Below, piece after piece: positions 56,248 through 64,000 of a DNA stretch of 64,000 nt. The stretch lies in the NCBI GenBank assembly GCA_004292955.1, contig RDXX01000040.1, forward strand, positions 1-64,000. The letters run 5' to 3'. The position numbers and the translations under genes were made by a program. Position 1 is the stretch's first letter; each line of letters starts with the position of its first letter. The DNA comes from Oscillatoriales cyanobacterium. GTDB lineage: Bacteria > Cyanobacteriota > Cyanobacteriia > Cyanobacteriales > Microcoleaceae. The notes under the pieces are model-generated. The model saw only the letters and a program-made list of their open reading frames with translations, made no database searches and was not told where the DNA came from.

Positions 56248-56682
56248 ATGACCCAAGCTAACTTTTCTGACGACACGCAAACTATCACTGAAGTTGTGAC
56301 AGTAGACCTAGTGAGTGACCAGCCAGGGGTCATCACTACAATGACCTCAGAAACTCCAGGGAGCCAGTCCCAAGATATTAAAGATCAAATTCTCACAATT
56401 TTGTCCGAGCTTCCAGCTTATCTCTCAACCTTTTTTGTTGAATATCAAAAACCTCTGGTAACTATTGGTTTAATCCTGGCAGGCGCTATTAGTATTAAGG
56501 TAACGCTGGGAGTTTTAGATGCTCTTAATGATGTCCCTTTGGTAGCTCCATTTTTTGAGTTGATTGGTATCGGATATACGGGTTGGTTTGTTTACCGCTA
56601 TTTGCTCAATGCTACTAGCCGCAAAGAGTTGTTGACGGAAATTGATTCTTTAAAAGAACAAGTTGTCGGTCAAGATTCTTAA
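56248..56682 (+). CDS. CAAD-domain (CURT-type) thylakoid protein
   Basis: 144 residues. A variable, acidic N-terminus (about 1-60) is followed by two membrane helices and a short amphipathic C-terminus. LVTIGLILAGAISIKVTLGVLDALNDVPLVAPFFELIGI and YLLNATSRKELL (about 70-135) define the CAAD domain of CURT1/CurT proteins, which bend thylakoid membranes. Ribosome-binding site CGGAGG upstream. Confidence 0.88.
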   Translation: MTQANFSDDTQTITEVVTVDLVSDQPGVITTMTSETPGSQSQDIKDQILTILSELPAYLSTFFVEYQKPLVTIGLILAGAISIKVTLGVLDALNDVPLVAPFFELIGIGYTGWFVYRYLLNATSRKELLTEIDSLKEQVVGQDS

Positions 56683-56685
56683 TTA

Positions 56686-56725
56686 GACAGTTGACAGTTG
56701 ACAGTTGACAGTTGACAGTTGACAG
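56686..56725. repeat. Heptamer array (TTGACAG)n
   Basis: About five units just after the CAAD gene stop codon. Confidence 0.9.
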
Positions 56726-56766
56726 CTCGCTTAGAGAAGGGTTGACAGAAGGAAAAGGGAATATTG

Positions 56767-56864
56767 AGAGCATCTCAGTTTTGCATTTGTATGTAGTGCT
56801 GTCCCTGATCGCGAGCGGGGACAGCACTGTAAAAAAATGTTTTTTGAAAAAATGACATACTCCC
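56767..56864. repeat. MITE-like hairpin element, GGAGCATCTCA family, copy C
   Basis: AGCATCTCAGTTTTGCA at one end and GACATACTCCC at the other; the inner stem is AGTGCTGTCCC / GGGGACAGCACT. Reads like copy B in reverse complement. Confidence 0.8.
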
Positions 56865-56898
56865 GGGAATATTTTCCAAATCTTCCCCTCTCCCCCTC

Positions 56899-58254
56899 TC
56901 AATTCGGATGGCAAACTTGTTGCAAAGTGGCGGTAAAGTCGGGGTAGGAAATGGCAGCGGCTTCGGCCCGGTGAATGTTAGTAATACCTGTAGCGTTGAG
57001 GGCTGCGATCGCCAAACTCATCGCTATTCTGTGATCGGTGTAGCTGTCAACATCCGCGCCAGTTAAAGGAGTCCCCCCGGTAATTTCCAAACCGTCGGGT
57101 AACTCGGTAATTTGGGCTCCCATGCGGTTGAGCTCCGCAGCAGTCACGGCGAGCCGATCGCTCTCTTTGACTCGCAAGTCGGCCGCATCTCGAATGATGG
57201 TAGTACCCGACGCAAAGGCTGCGGCTACTGCCAAAATGGGGATTTCGTCAATCAGTCGGGGAATTAAGTCGCCAGCAATGGTGCATCCCCGCAACTGTGG
57301 GGAAGAGCGAACCAAGATATCTGCTACCGGTTCCCCCGCAGCATCTCGCTGATTTTGCAGTTCAATGTCCGCCCCCATCATCTCCAAAGCTTCCAAAATA
57401 CCTGTACGAGTGGGATTGACACCGACATTTTCGACTACGAGTTCGGAACCTGGGACGATCGCCCCAGCAACTAGCCAAAATGCCGCCGAACTAATATCTC
57501 CCGGTACAATTACATTCTGTCCTTGCAGTTGCGCTGGGCCACTGACTGTCACGCTACAAGTTTCTGGATCGACGCTCAATTTAGCTCCAAACGCCCGCAG
57601 CATCCGCTCGCTGTGATCCCGCGACAGAGAGGGTTCTGTGACTGTAGTATCTCCATGGGCCATCAAACCGGCTAGCAAAATGCAGGATTTAACTTGAGCT
57701 GAGGCGATCGGCGAATGGTAGTGAATCCCTTTTAACTGCTGTCCGAGTATCCCTAAAGGAGCTAAAGAATTGCTCTTTCTACCCCAAATTTGCGCGCCCA
57801 TTTGTTGCAGCGGCTTAATTACGCGTGACATGGGGCGCGATCGCAAAGAACTGTCACCCGTTACCGCATAAAAACGCCCCGGATGAGAGGCTAAAATTCC
57901 CAACATCAACCGCATCGTCGTGCCGGAATTACCCGCGTCCAAGACTTCCAGAGGCTCCTGTAACTCACCAATTCCGACGCCCCGGACAGTCACCCGTTCC
58001 TCGTTGAGTTCCGAAACGGAGGCTCCCAGAAGGGAGAAACATTTAGCAGTGCTGCGGGGGTCTTCTCCTAGCAGCAGTCCCTCAATTGTAGTTTCACCGC
58101 GGGCGATCGCACCCAACATCAAAGCGCGGTGAGAAATCGACTTATCGCCCGGAACTCGAATCCTGCCTCGCAGCGACAAGCCCGAGGCAGGTTTTTGAAT
58201 GCTTAAAGTTTGACTTTCGCTCTTGGGCGAAGTAGTTATAATGGCAGCTTGCAT
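56899..58254 (-). CDS. aroA: 3-phosphoshikimate 1-carboxyvinyltransferase (EPSP synthase)
   Basis: 451 residues, full length. Shikimate pathway step making EPSP from shikimate-3-phosphate and PEP. Substrate-binding motifs [32 protein letters not shown] and [13 protein letters not shown] are present, and the C-terminal ESDRLAV and [10 protein letters not shown]. It lacks the Gly-Ala change of resistant class II enzymes as far as can be judged by eye. Confidence 0.97.
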   Translation of the reverse strand: MQAAIITTSPKSESQTLSIQKPASGLSLRGRIRVPGDKSISHRALMLGAIARGETTIEGLLLGEDPRSTAKCFSLLGASVSELNEERVTVRGVGIGELQEPLEVLDAGNSGTTMRLMLGILASHPGRFYAVTGDSSLRSRPMSRVIKPLQQMGAQIWGRKSNSLAPLGILGQQLKGIHYHSPIASAQVKSCILLAGLMAHGDTTVTEPSLSRDHSERMLRAFGAKLSVDPETCSVTVSGPAQLQGQNVIVPGDISSAAFWLVAGAIVPGSELVVENVGVNPTRTGILEALEMMGADIELQNQRDAAGEPVADILVRSSPQLRGCTIAGDLIPRLIDEIPILAVAAAFASGTTIIRDAADLRVKESDRLAVTAAELNRMGAQITELPDGLEITGGTPLTGADVDSYTDHRIAMSLAIAALNATGITNIHRAEAAAISYPDFTATLQQVCHPN

Positions 58255-58699
58255 GAGATAGACTAGGATGGGACGGCGTTAGCTATCCTAACCTTTTCCC
58301 AGTCATAAGTCATACCATTTTAGATTTTAGATTTTAAATTTTAGATTGGGGAATGACAGACTGCATAAGGGTTGGGAGCAGGTGGATACAGTTCCATTAT
58401 TTGCTAAAACTGCGATCGGCTACAGGGGAGAGGAGATGCAACTGTACGGGTTTTACCTGAATTTCACAATTACAGTCCGTATATCTGCTGAGATTTCAGG
58501 TTCAGCTCTGAGTTATCGATCGGATAATTGACTTTGGACGGAACAAATTTATATTTCTGACTGCGAATTGTAGATTTTGTGTGTTTTTTAACCAAAAGCT
58601 CCGGAATTTGGAGCCGAGATAATCTAAAATCTAAAATCAAAACTCTAAAATCTCAAATCTCAAACTGCCCGAACCACAATAACTCCTACACTTTTATTT
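58255..58699. other. Gene-free spacer with TTTAGAT heptamers
   Basis: About 445 bases. TTTAGATTTTAGATT-type runs at 58320-58347 and AATCTAAA-type runs at 58618-58667. The short plus-strand frames here look non-coding. Confidence 0.5.
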
Positions 58700-59203
58700 A
58701 TGCTGACGCATCATCGCAAGCCTGTAAGTTTATCGCTGGTATCCACAGATTTACCTTTGTGGTCAGTTGTTGAAACCGCTGGTACCCTGTATCAAAAAGA
58801 CCGGGATCGCTTTCACTTGTTGTTGCACGAACCAGCAATACTCGATCGGCAATTTTCCGACGCATCTGACACATCTGGCGAGCAAGTTACGATCTTGCCC
58901 ACAACTACAAAACCCCGGTTGCTGTGGCTGGAAGTTTCGCCCTATCGAGTGATTATGACGATGCAAGGAAACGGCAAGTACAGTTACCGCCACTGCTGGG
59001 AACGCGGAATGTACGGCCTGAGCCGTTATTGGCTTCAGGGCGAATCGCTGGCGACTCCCGAACAGTTGCGCCTCCGAAACTTCACCCGCAACTTGACCCT
59101 GACAGGCAAGCCGGAACCGGAACACCTGCGGTTAGAATATGAGTTGTGGTCGGAAAAAGTACAACTCGGTTCCTATATTTTGAATCTAGAAATTCATCAT
59201 TAA
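58700..59203 (+). CDS. Conserved-type cyanobacterial hypothetical protein
   Basis: 167 residues, soluble, rich in aromatic and Arg residues (LWLEVSPYRVIMTMQG, YSYRHCWERGMYGLSRYW, HLRLEYELWSEKVQLGSYIL). The beta-strand-rich pattern suggests a compact domain. No named family recognised. Confidence 0.65.
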   Translation: MLTHHRKPVSLSLVSTDLPLWSVVETAGTLYQKDRDRFHLLLHEPAILDRQFSDASDTSGEQVTILPTTTKPRLLWLEVSPYRVIMTMQGNGKYSYRHCWERGMYGLSRYWLQGESLATPEQLRLRNFTRNLTLTGKPEPEHLRLEYELWSEKVQLGSYILNLEIHH

Positions 59204-59208
59204 ATTTG

Positions 59209-59241
59209 GGAATTGGGCATTGGGCATTGGGCATTGGGAAT
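59209..59241. repeat. Heptamer array (GGGCATT)n
   Basis: About four units following the stop codon at 59203. Confidence 0.8.
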
Positions 59242-59348
59242 GGGTAATTAGTCAGAAGTCATTGGTTATGATGTAGGCGATCGCCAAAAACAATAACATC
59301 TTGCTGGATATTATAATTGATTTTCTGGTTGTTTTTGTAATTACCTAT

Positions 59349-59831
59349 TTAGCGATCGCTCTTACAATAATTAATGAGTTTTTCAGTCAAAGCGTCTTGA
59401 TCTTTGGCTGCTTGATTTGCTCGCTGTCCCGCTTGGACAATATCCGCTTTAGCTTTTTTGATTTGCTCTCGACCTTCTATACTTGTAGAAGCCCGATTTC
59501 CTGCCTCAAGAGCTTTGCCCATGTCGCCGATTCCTTGACCCATTTCCCCGAAAAATTTAACCGACGGCGCCTGAATTTCTTTGAGGGTTGCATCTGTGAT
59601 TCGCAAAGCCTCAATTTCTTTAGCTGTCTGGTTCAAATCTTTAGCTAAGTTCTTGCTCGTTGCAGCATCGTAGGTGCCGTTCTTAAAATTGATGAGAGCG
59701 TTGCCTTTGGTGACAATTGCAATAAGTTTGGTACACTGGACAGTTCGGTTATCGCCGCTGCAACTAATCGTCAGCGTACAGCAAGCAACAACTACGAACA
59801 GGATGGCAATTTGTTTGCGAAAAAAGTACAT
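59349..59831 (-). CDS. Putative lipoprotein with helical domain
   Basis: 160 residues. The N-terminus (FFRKQIAILFVVVACCTLTISC) is a signal peptide with lipobox-type cysteines at VVACC and TISC. The mature part (about 30-160) is helical and Ala/Lys/Glu/Gln-rich with GNALINFKNGTYDAATSKN. No named family recognised; export as a lipoprotein is likely. Confidence 0.7.
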   Translation of the reverse strand: MYFFRKQIAILFVVVACCTLTISCSGDNRTVQCTKLIAIVTKGNALINFKNGTYDAATSKNLAKDLNQTAKEIEALRITDATLKEIQAPSVKFFGEMGQGIGDMGKALEAGNRASTSIEGREQIKKAKADIVQAGQRANQAAKDQDALTEKLINYCKSDR

Positions 59832-60094
59832 GAATCCTCGGTTGCAAAAAGTAAATTATGGGATGTTGTAGTAGAGTGTTTCAGTCGATTTTCCATTTTT
59901 AGATTTGAGATTTACTCCTCGATCTGAATCTGGGGGCTTTAACTGGGGTCTAAAATTGGGAGCGATCGCTTGACAGGGGTACGTCGAACGGTATCCGTTT
60001 TTTGGCAAGGGCGATCGATATATCCACTGTCAAAACACTCCTGCGGCTTTCAGACACGCTCTGCTAAACTAAACTACGTAGCCGTTTAGGAACT

Positions 60095-60772
60095 ATGGTC
60101 AAAAACAGCAATAACCTACAGAAGGGCAGCATTTGGGGATATCTTACCCTGCTTTTGCCTATTTGCTTGACGGCGGTTGCCAGTTTCGAGTCGGGAACGA
60201 TGTTTTGGGCGATCGCCACCACAGCGGGCGTTGCTTGGGCTTACAAGCTTTACCAGCAGCAGCAAAAACACAGACTCGCTCATTTAGACTCGGTTTTCTA
60301 CAGGTTGATCAAGGAAAATCAAGGGCGAGTTACGGCCTTGGATTTGGCGATGAATGCGAAACTCCCGGGAGAAAAGGTTCAAGAATATCTCGACGAACGG
60401 GCTCTTGAGTTTGCCGCCGATTTTCAAGTAACGGAAGAAGGCGGAATTTTGTATTATTTTCAAATAGCCCCCACTGTCACTCAAAGCGAAACACCTAATG
60501 TCGCAATAGCTGTTCAAGAGCCTCCCACAAATCGGGAAAAAGCACAAGAGAAAAAACCAAATTTATTTCCGATTGCTCAAACCAAGACTCCTCAAAAGCC
60601 CAAAATCTCTTTTACCCAAACAGAACTTTCCCGCAGGTTCAAGGTTCATGCAAGTACGATCGGCAAATGGAAAGTTAAGCCAGAGTTTGCTCAGTGGAGT
60701 AGCGAAAAAGACCCGGAGGCGATCGCCTGGGAATATTCTACAGACAACAAGCGATTTTATCCCAAAGATTGA
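60095..60772 (+). CDS. Two-helix membrane protein with winged-helix-like region
   Basis: 225 residues. Two membrane helices (about 12-32 and 35-52), a charged winged-helix-like region (about 55-125, RLIKENQGRVTALDLAMNAKLPG), a linker, and a C-terminal HTH-like part (about 170-205, FTQTELSRRFKVHASTIGKWK). Membrane-tethered DNA binding is conceivable (inference). No named family. Confidence 0.65.
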   Translation: MVKNSNNLQKGSIWGYLTLLLPICLTAVASFESGTMFWAIATTAGVAWAYKLYQQQQKHRLAHLDSVFYRLIKENQGRVTALDLAMNAKLPGEKVQEYLDERALEFAADFQVTEEGGILYYFQIAPTVTQSETPNVAIAVQEPPTNREKAQEKKPNLFPIAQTKTPQKPKISFTQTELSRRFKVHASTIGKWKVKPEFAQWSSEKDPEAIAWEYSTDNKRFYPKD

Positions 60773-60777
60773 TCGGA

Positions 60778-60863
60778 ACAGTTGACAGTTGACAGTTGAC
60801 AGTTGTTGACAGTTGACAGTTGACAGTTGACAGTTGACAGTTGACAGTTGATAGTTGACAGTT
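60778..60863. repeat. Heptamer array (TTGACAG)n
   Basis: About eleven units with one irregular spacer; the longest TTGACAG array in the window. Confidence 0.9.
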
Positions 60864-61165
60864 GGAAGAGGGAGAAAGACATAAACAGCAAGCTTTTTAG
60901 CGATCCGTATTGTAGATTTAATTAGGTGGACTTACTTGTGGGTTCAAATATACAAAGAAACCGGGTTTATACGAAGTTCTGCGGTTGGTAACGAAGAATT
61001 TCGGAATAAAGGGGGTTTTTGAAACTCGATCGCGTCCTGGAAAGATTATGCTCGCTGTTGACCGATCGACCTCTTTTAGGTTAGTTTAAGTAAAATCCTG
61101 TTTAATAGAGTTTGCCCGATAAATATCGGTAAATTCGATCGCCATATCTGTTCATTTTTTCTTCT
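60864..61165. other. Spacer upstream of the ABM gene
   Basis: About 300 bases, no gene. One AAAGAAACCGGGTTTAT repeat (60955-60971) and several CGATCG sites. Confidence 0.5.
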
Positions 61166-61465
61166 ATGTCCACACCAACCTTGCGAGTAATCGCGCGCCT
61201 CGTAGCCTTTCCCGACAAAGTAGCAGAACTTAAATCTCTACTTCTGAGCATTATGGAGCCAACTCGCCAAGAAGAAGGCTGCATCAAATACGAACTTCTC
61301 CAAAATCAAGCCGATCCTACAGATTTTACCTTCCTTGAAGAGTGGGAAAGTGCAGCTTTGCTCGAACAGCATCTCGCCTCAACTCACATTCAAGCCGCAG
61401 TGAAGAAATTAGACGGTTTAGCAGTTGCGCTTCCAGATATTCGCCGCTATGAATTGTTAGCTTAA
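61166..61465 (+). CDS. ABM (antibiotic biosynthesis monooxygenase) domain protein
   Basis: 99 residues with the compact ABM/dimeric alpha-beta barrel pattern: VIARLVAFPDKVAELKSLLLSI, EEGCIKYELLQN, FTFLEEWESAALLEQHLAS. These small proteins often act on quinones or methylglyoxal-type substrates; the true substrate is unknown. Confidence 0.9.
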   Translation: MSTPTLRVIARLVAFPDKVAELKSLLLSIMEPTRQEEGCIKYELLQNQADPTDFTFLEEWESAALLEQHLASTHIQAAVKKLDGLAVALPDIRRYELLA

Positions 61466-61523
61466 TTGGTTTTTAGGTTGAGTTAAATTAATGTCTGCTA
61501 CATCTTCGATACCCCCTAACAGA

Positions 61524-61596
61524 TAGGTACGTAGTTGGGATGCGAGCCCTCTTTAGACATACATATAAAGAGGGCTGAAGCCCAACTACGTACCTA
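61524..61596. repeat. Hairpin element, TAGGTACGTAGTTG family, copy 2
   Basis: Outer arms TAGGTACGTAGTTGGG and CCCAACTACGTACCTA with inner GAGCCCTCTTT/AAAGAGGGCT. Compare 177-247. Confidence 0.75.
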
Positions 61597-61682
61597 AATT
61601 TCTATGATGGCTACTATAAAACCCCCTTAATAAAGGTGGAAGAAGAGTTAGAGTTAAAATTGTAGCAATTTCCGAGATTTTT

Positions 61683-62486
61683 ATGACAGTAGCAACAATC
61701 AAGCAGTTATTTACTTATCCAATTAAAGGGCTAACACCGCAAGCAATGTCGGAGTTTGCTTTAACGAAAGGACATGGTATTAAGGGCGATCGCGCTTTTG
61801 CGCTGCTGTTTACAGATTATCTTGAAGGTGCAAAGATGCCCGCCGATAGCGCGTCTTGGATTAGCAAAAAATATTTGGCGGTTCAAAACGATTGGCCTCT
61901 GCTAGCAGCTTTGGAATGCCATTATCAACCGGAAACGGCTGTTTTAACAGTCAAGCGTCAAGGAGTTGCAGTGTTGTCAGCAGAAACGAACACAACAGCG
62001 GGGCGCGATCGCATCAGCACTTTTTTTACCGACTATCTGGCGGCGACTCAACCAACAAAAGAAGCGAGACACCCGCAGTTTGCACCTTTGCGGTTAATCG
62101 GTAACAGTAGTGGGGAAACTCGTTATCCCGATCGAGAACCGGTACATATTTCTCTCCTCAGTCAAGCTACACTCGATCGATTAACCGAAGTCGCCCAGCA
62201 AAATATAGATGTGGGCAGATTTCGCCCAAACGTTGTGCTAGAGGGCGTTTCAGCTTGGTCGGAATTTGAGTTAATCGGAAAACAGTTTCAATTAGGTGCA
62301 GCACGGATCGAAGTTACAGCACGAATTGGTCGCTGTGTCAACGTAGAAGTAAATCCACAAACGGGCGATCGAGATATTCCCCTACTCAGTTTACTACAAC
62401 AACAATTCGGTCACGCACAAACAGGAGTTTTAGCCAAAATCATCAACAGCGGTACAGTTAAAATCGGCGATAATTTGAATTCCTAG
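61683..62486 (+). CDS. MOSC-domain protein
   Basis: 267 residues. An N-terminal MOSC-N-like beta-barrel part (about 1-110, IKQLFTYPIKGLTPQ, KGDRAFALLF) is followed by the MOSC domain (about 130-265) with LLSQATLDRLTE, GRFRPNVVLEG and TARIGRCVNVEVNP. The Cys in GRCVNV may bind sulfur or molybdenum cofactor sulfur. MOSC proteins handle sulfur transfer to molybdoenzymes or detoxify N-hydroxylated compounds. Confidence 0.9.
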   Translation: MTVATIKQLFTYPIKGLTPQAMSEFALTKGHGIKGDRAFALLFTDYLEGAKMPADSASWISKKYLAVQNDWPLLAALECHYQPETAVLTVKRQGVAVLSAETNTTAGRDRISTFFTDYLAATQPTKEARHPQFAPLRLIGNSSGETRYPDREPVHISLLSQATLDRLTEVAQQNIDVGRFRPNVVLEGVSAWSEFELIGKQFQLGAARIEVTARIGRCVNVEVNPQTGDRDIPLLSLLQQQFGHAQTGVLAKIINSGTVKIGDNLNS

Positions 62487-62613
62487 AAAACCGGGCAGTT
62501 GAAACCGCGTCTATACAGACAAAACCTGCCTCCGCAGGTTGAATAAAACCGAGCGATTGAAACCGCCGTCTGATCTTGTGGGGTGGGCATCTTGCCCGCC
62601 CCAAATAGGCTGC
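62487..62613. repeat. GTTGAAACCGCGTC and GTGGGGTGGGCATCTTGCCC repeats
   Basis: GTTGAAACCGCGTCTATACAG near 62500, CCTGCCTCCGCAGG near 62525, and GTGGGGTGGGCATCTTGCCC at about 62578. All are members of dispersed families in the window. Confidence 0.7.
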
Positions 62614-63483
62614 TCACCCTTCCTCCGAAATCCGCACCTTATTACCAATTAACTTCAGAAAACTCACTCCAAAATGTTGAATTTCCAAAAAATTAGCATA
62701 AGCAGGAGTTGACTTATAAACTCTAAAAGTCCGCATAATTCCCAAAGTTGCCGCACTCTCCAGCGGGCCAACAAAGCTAGTATCTCTGTCCAAAAAATGA
62801 GACTGCTTAGCCCAGTGAGCCATCTGTTCCGCATTCAAAAAATAGCAACCGGAATGAGGATTCAAAGTCCGCTCAAAAGAGATTGGCTGTTCCATAATTT
62901 TCCCTGCCAACTGCGGCTGCTCCTCCACATTTTGAAATTTAGCAGTAGCTCCTGGCACTAAATCACCATCAATATATGCTTTAAAAACAGCACCTTGAGG
63001 CGATACTTCATAGCGATTGGGTTGCAACAAATTTCCATGTCCACCATGATGAGTAAACCAATTTAATTTACTAAAAAACCACGGATCGTGGAGAACTAAA
63101 TCATCTTCCAAATAACAGAAGTAATCGTATTTGTTAAGGCAAGAACGCAAAACAGCCTGACACTCAAACCCCAACAGCAGCGGTTCGCATTTGGTAGCGT
63201 GGTGCATAAAAGACCTCGGCTGCACAGGTAGTTGAGGCAAAAGGTGATAACCTTGAGTAGTGCAAACAACAATATCGATTTCGTGCTTTTGAGATTGATT
63301 TGCTGGGATAGTGGCACATTCGCCAATGTCAATCATGCACTGAGATTTGCCATACAAAGCTTGCAGCGAAGTCACGCAAGCTGTTAAAGCATTGATGCGC
63401 GGTTGCGGATCGTTTCGTTGGGAAGCGTGTTTCCCGTCGCCGCTGGGATTGTAGAAGTGAGCAATAGTGAATAGGATTCGCAT
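62614..63483 (-). CDS. Glycosyltransferase-like protein
   Basis: 289 residues. LEDDLVLHDPWFFSKL (about 134-149) has the DxD-type acidic motif of GT-A glycosyltransferases, which bind a metal and nucleotide sugar. The N-terminus MRILFTIAHFYNPSGDGKHAS and the later HSGCYFLNAEQM region have no named family I can confirm. A neighbouring glycosyltransferase lies at the right edge, so a polysaccharide locus may begin here. Confidence 0.6.
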   Translation of the reverse strand: MRILFTIAHFYNPSGDGKHASQRNDPQPRINALTACVTSLQALYGKSQCMIDIGECATIPANQSQKHEIDIVVCTTQGYHLLPQLPVQPRSFMHHATKCEPLLLGFECQAVLRSCLNKYDYFCYLEDDLVLHDPWFFSKLNWFTHHGGHGNLLQPNRYEVSPQGAVFKAYIDGDLVPGATAKFQNVEEQPQLAGKIMEQPISFERTLNPHSGCYFLNAEQMAHWAKQSHFLDRDTSFVGPLESAATLGIMRTFRVYKSTPAYANFLEIQHFGVSFLKLIGNKVRISEEG

Positions 63484-63721
63484 TTGTGTTTATCAACAAT
63501 TAAAAATTAAACAATAAAACGGAAGACTGGGCGGTTGAAACCGCGTTTATACAGACAAAACCTGCCTCCGCAGGTTGAAGAGCAATCGGTTTCAACCGTA
63601 GGTCAAATCTTCATTCTTGAGTCTGCGGAGGCAGACATTGTTTGTGTAGACGCGGTTTCAACCGTACGTCTTATCCGATCGCAAGCGTATTGCACAAAAA
63701 CCCCTATAAATCTTACCGCAT
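63484..63721. repeat. GCGGTTGAAACCGCG-type repeats
   Basis: Two GGTTGAAACCGCGTTTATACAG/GTAGACGCGGTTTCAACC units plus CCTGCCTCCGCAGG and CTGCGGAGGCAG, arranged head to head (about 63528-63675). Resembles 30896-30917 and 62495-62575. Confidence 0.7.
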
Positions 63722-64000
63722 TCAGTCGGTAAACAACTCAGGCAATCGCGATCGCAACTCAGCGTTTAAACGTGGCAACTCATCTCGCATTTGCAAGTAC
63801 CAGTCTCGGCGCTCGCGGTAGTGTCCGCACAGCAAGCGGTTGTCGCGCACCCATTCGTAAGCATTCGCGGCTATTTCCTGGCGCATAGAAGTGTCGGAAA
63901 TCAGCGAATTTAGCTTAGTTTCAAACTCTTTTTCATGTTTGTAAATCAATCCGGTTTCACCTTCTACTATCGAATCTTCGTACACTGTGGGACTCGCCAA
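63722..64000 (-). CDS. Glycosyltransferase, C-terminal fragment
   Basis: Only the last 92 codons lie in the window; the gene continues beyond 64000, so the true start is not seen. SPTVYEDSIVEGETGLIYKHEKEFETKLNSLI resembles the GT-B donor-binding end of family 4 glycosyltransferases (E-x7-E-like region, then helical tail). Confidence 0.7.
   Translation of the reverse strand: MASPTVYEDSIVEGETGLIYKHEKEFETKLNSLISDTSMRQEIAANAYEWVRDNRLLCGHYRERRDWYLQMRDELPRLNAELRSRLPELFTD

Noticed and set aside
58346-58531. 61-codon plus-strand ORF after aroA
   Set aside because: Lies in a low-complexity spacer, starts without a ribosome-binding site and has no recognisable sequence.
1-64000. CRISPR array
   Set aside because: Direct repeats of 25-40 bases with unique spacers of similar size were not seen; all periodic repeats have period 7 or 79.
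1-64000. tRNA genes
   Set aside because: No cloverleaf with a GTTCGAATC-type T-arm was recognised by eye; a dedicated scan could still find one.

Overview
The window is chromosomal DNA from a cyanobacterium, most likely a filamentous Oscillatoriales-type organism (inference). Evidence is the frequent GCGATCGC (HIP1-type) octamers, isiA-type chlorophyll-binding proteins, the response regulator RpaA, the ferredoxin:thioredoxin reductase catalytic subunit FtrC, a CAAD/CURT-type thylakoid protein, and many period-7 tandem repeats of the cyanobacterial STRR type. No tRNA, rRNA or CRISPR array was recognised.

Layout. 0-7 kb: a histidine kinase, an orphan Cas6 with an added C-terminal helix-turn-helix, ftrC, a DUF309 protein, then a small accessory patch (a PD-(D/E)XK nuclease-like gene followed by an attC-like palindrome, a methyltransferase and gene debris). 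7-17 kb: an LPS-export set (lptA, lptB, lptF/G), a proline-rich membrane-anchored protein, pgl, and three FHA-domain genes around a PRC-barrel gene. 17-21.4 kb: DUF1997, pheA, pentapeptide, HEAT-PspA-like and Lon-substrate-binding-domain genes. 21.7-29.1 kb: a candidate biological-conflict module. An NB-ARC/14xWD40 protein is transcribed divergently from a large P-loop GTPase, a 57-aa one-helix protein, an EcsC-like glycine-rich protein and a frameshifted small ORF. A leader of about 130 bp with nested inverted repeats is duplicated in front of the GTPase and of the 57-aa gene. An RTX lipase follows.

31-36.4 kb: the str operon (rpsL-rpsG-fusA-tuf-rpsJ, minus strand). The end of rpsL is made of heptamer repeat, so the usual basic S12 tail is missing. 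36.9-46.5 kb: an iron-flavoured region with an HD-type protein, a Fur-family regulator, a Cys-rich protein, an IsiA-PsaL fusion, isiA, rpaA, an FTR1 iron permease and a ferritin-like protein, with Fur-box-like palindromes and a 1.3-kb gene-free, hairpin-dense stretch upstream of rpaA. 46.5-53.7 kb: an RTX/HAF-repeat protein, three membrane proteins (one TonB-like), and a divergent Co/Ni ECF transporter (cbiMN fusion, cbiQ, cbiO) with a perfect 7-3-7 palindrome upstream. 53.8-64 kb: a K+ channel, D-lactate dehydrogenase, a CURT-like protein, aroA, several cyanobacterial hypotheticals, ABM and MOSC proteins, a glycosyltransferase-like protein and the 3' end of another glycosyltransferase.

The second theme of the window is repeats. 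At least six families of short hairpin or MITE-like elements and more than fifteen heptamer arrays fill the intergenic spaces. Some reach into genes: they supply the last codons and stop of rpsL, cbiQ and cbiO. All repeat boundaries and identities were judged by eye.
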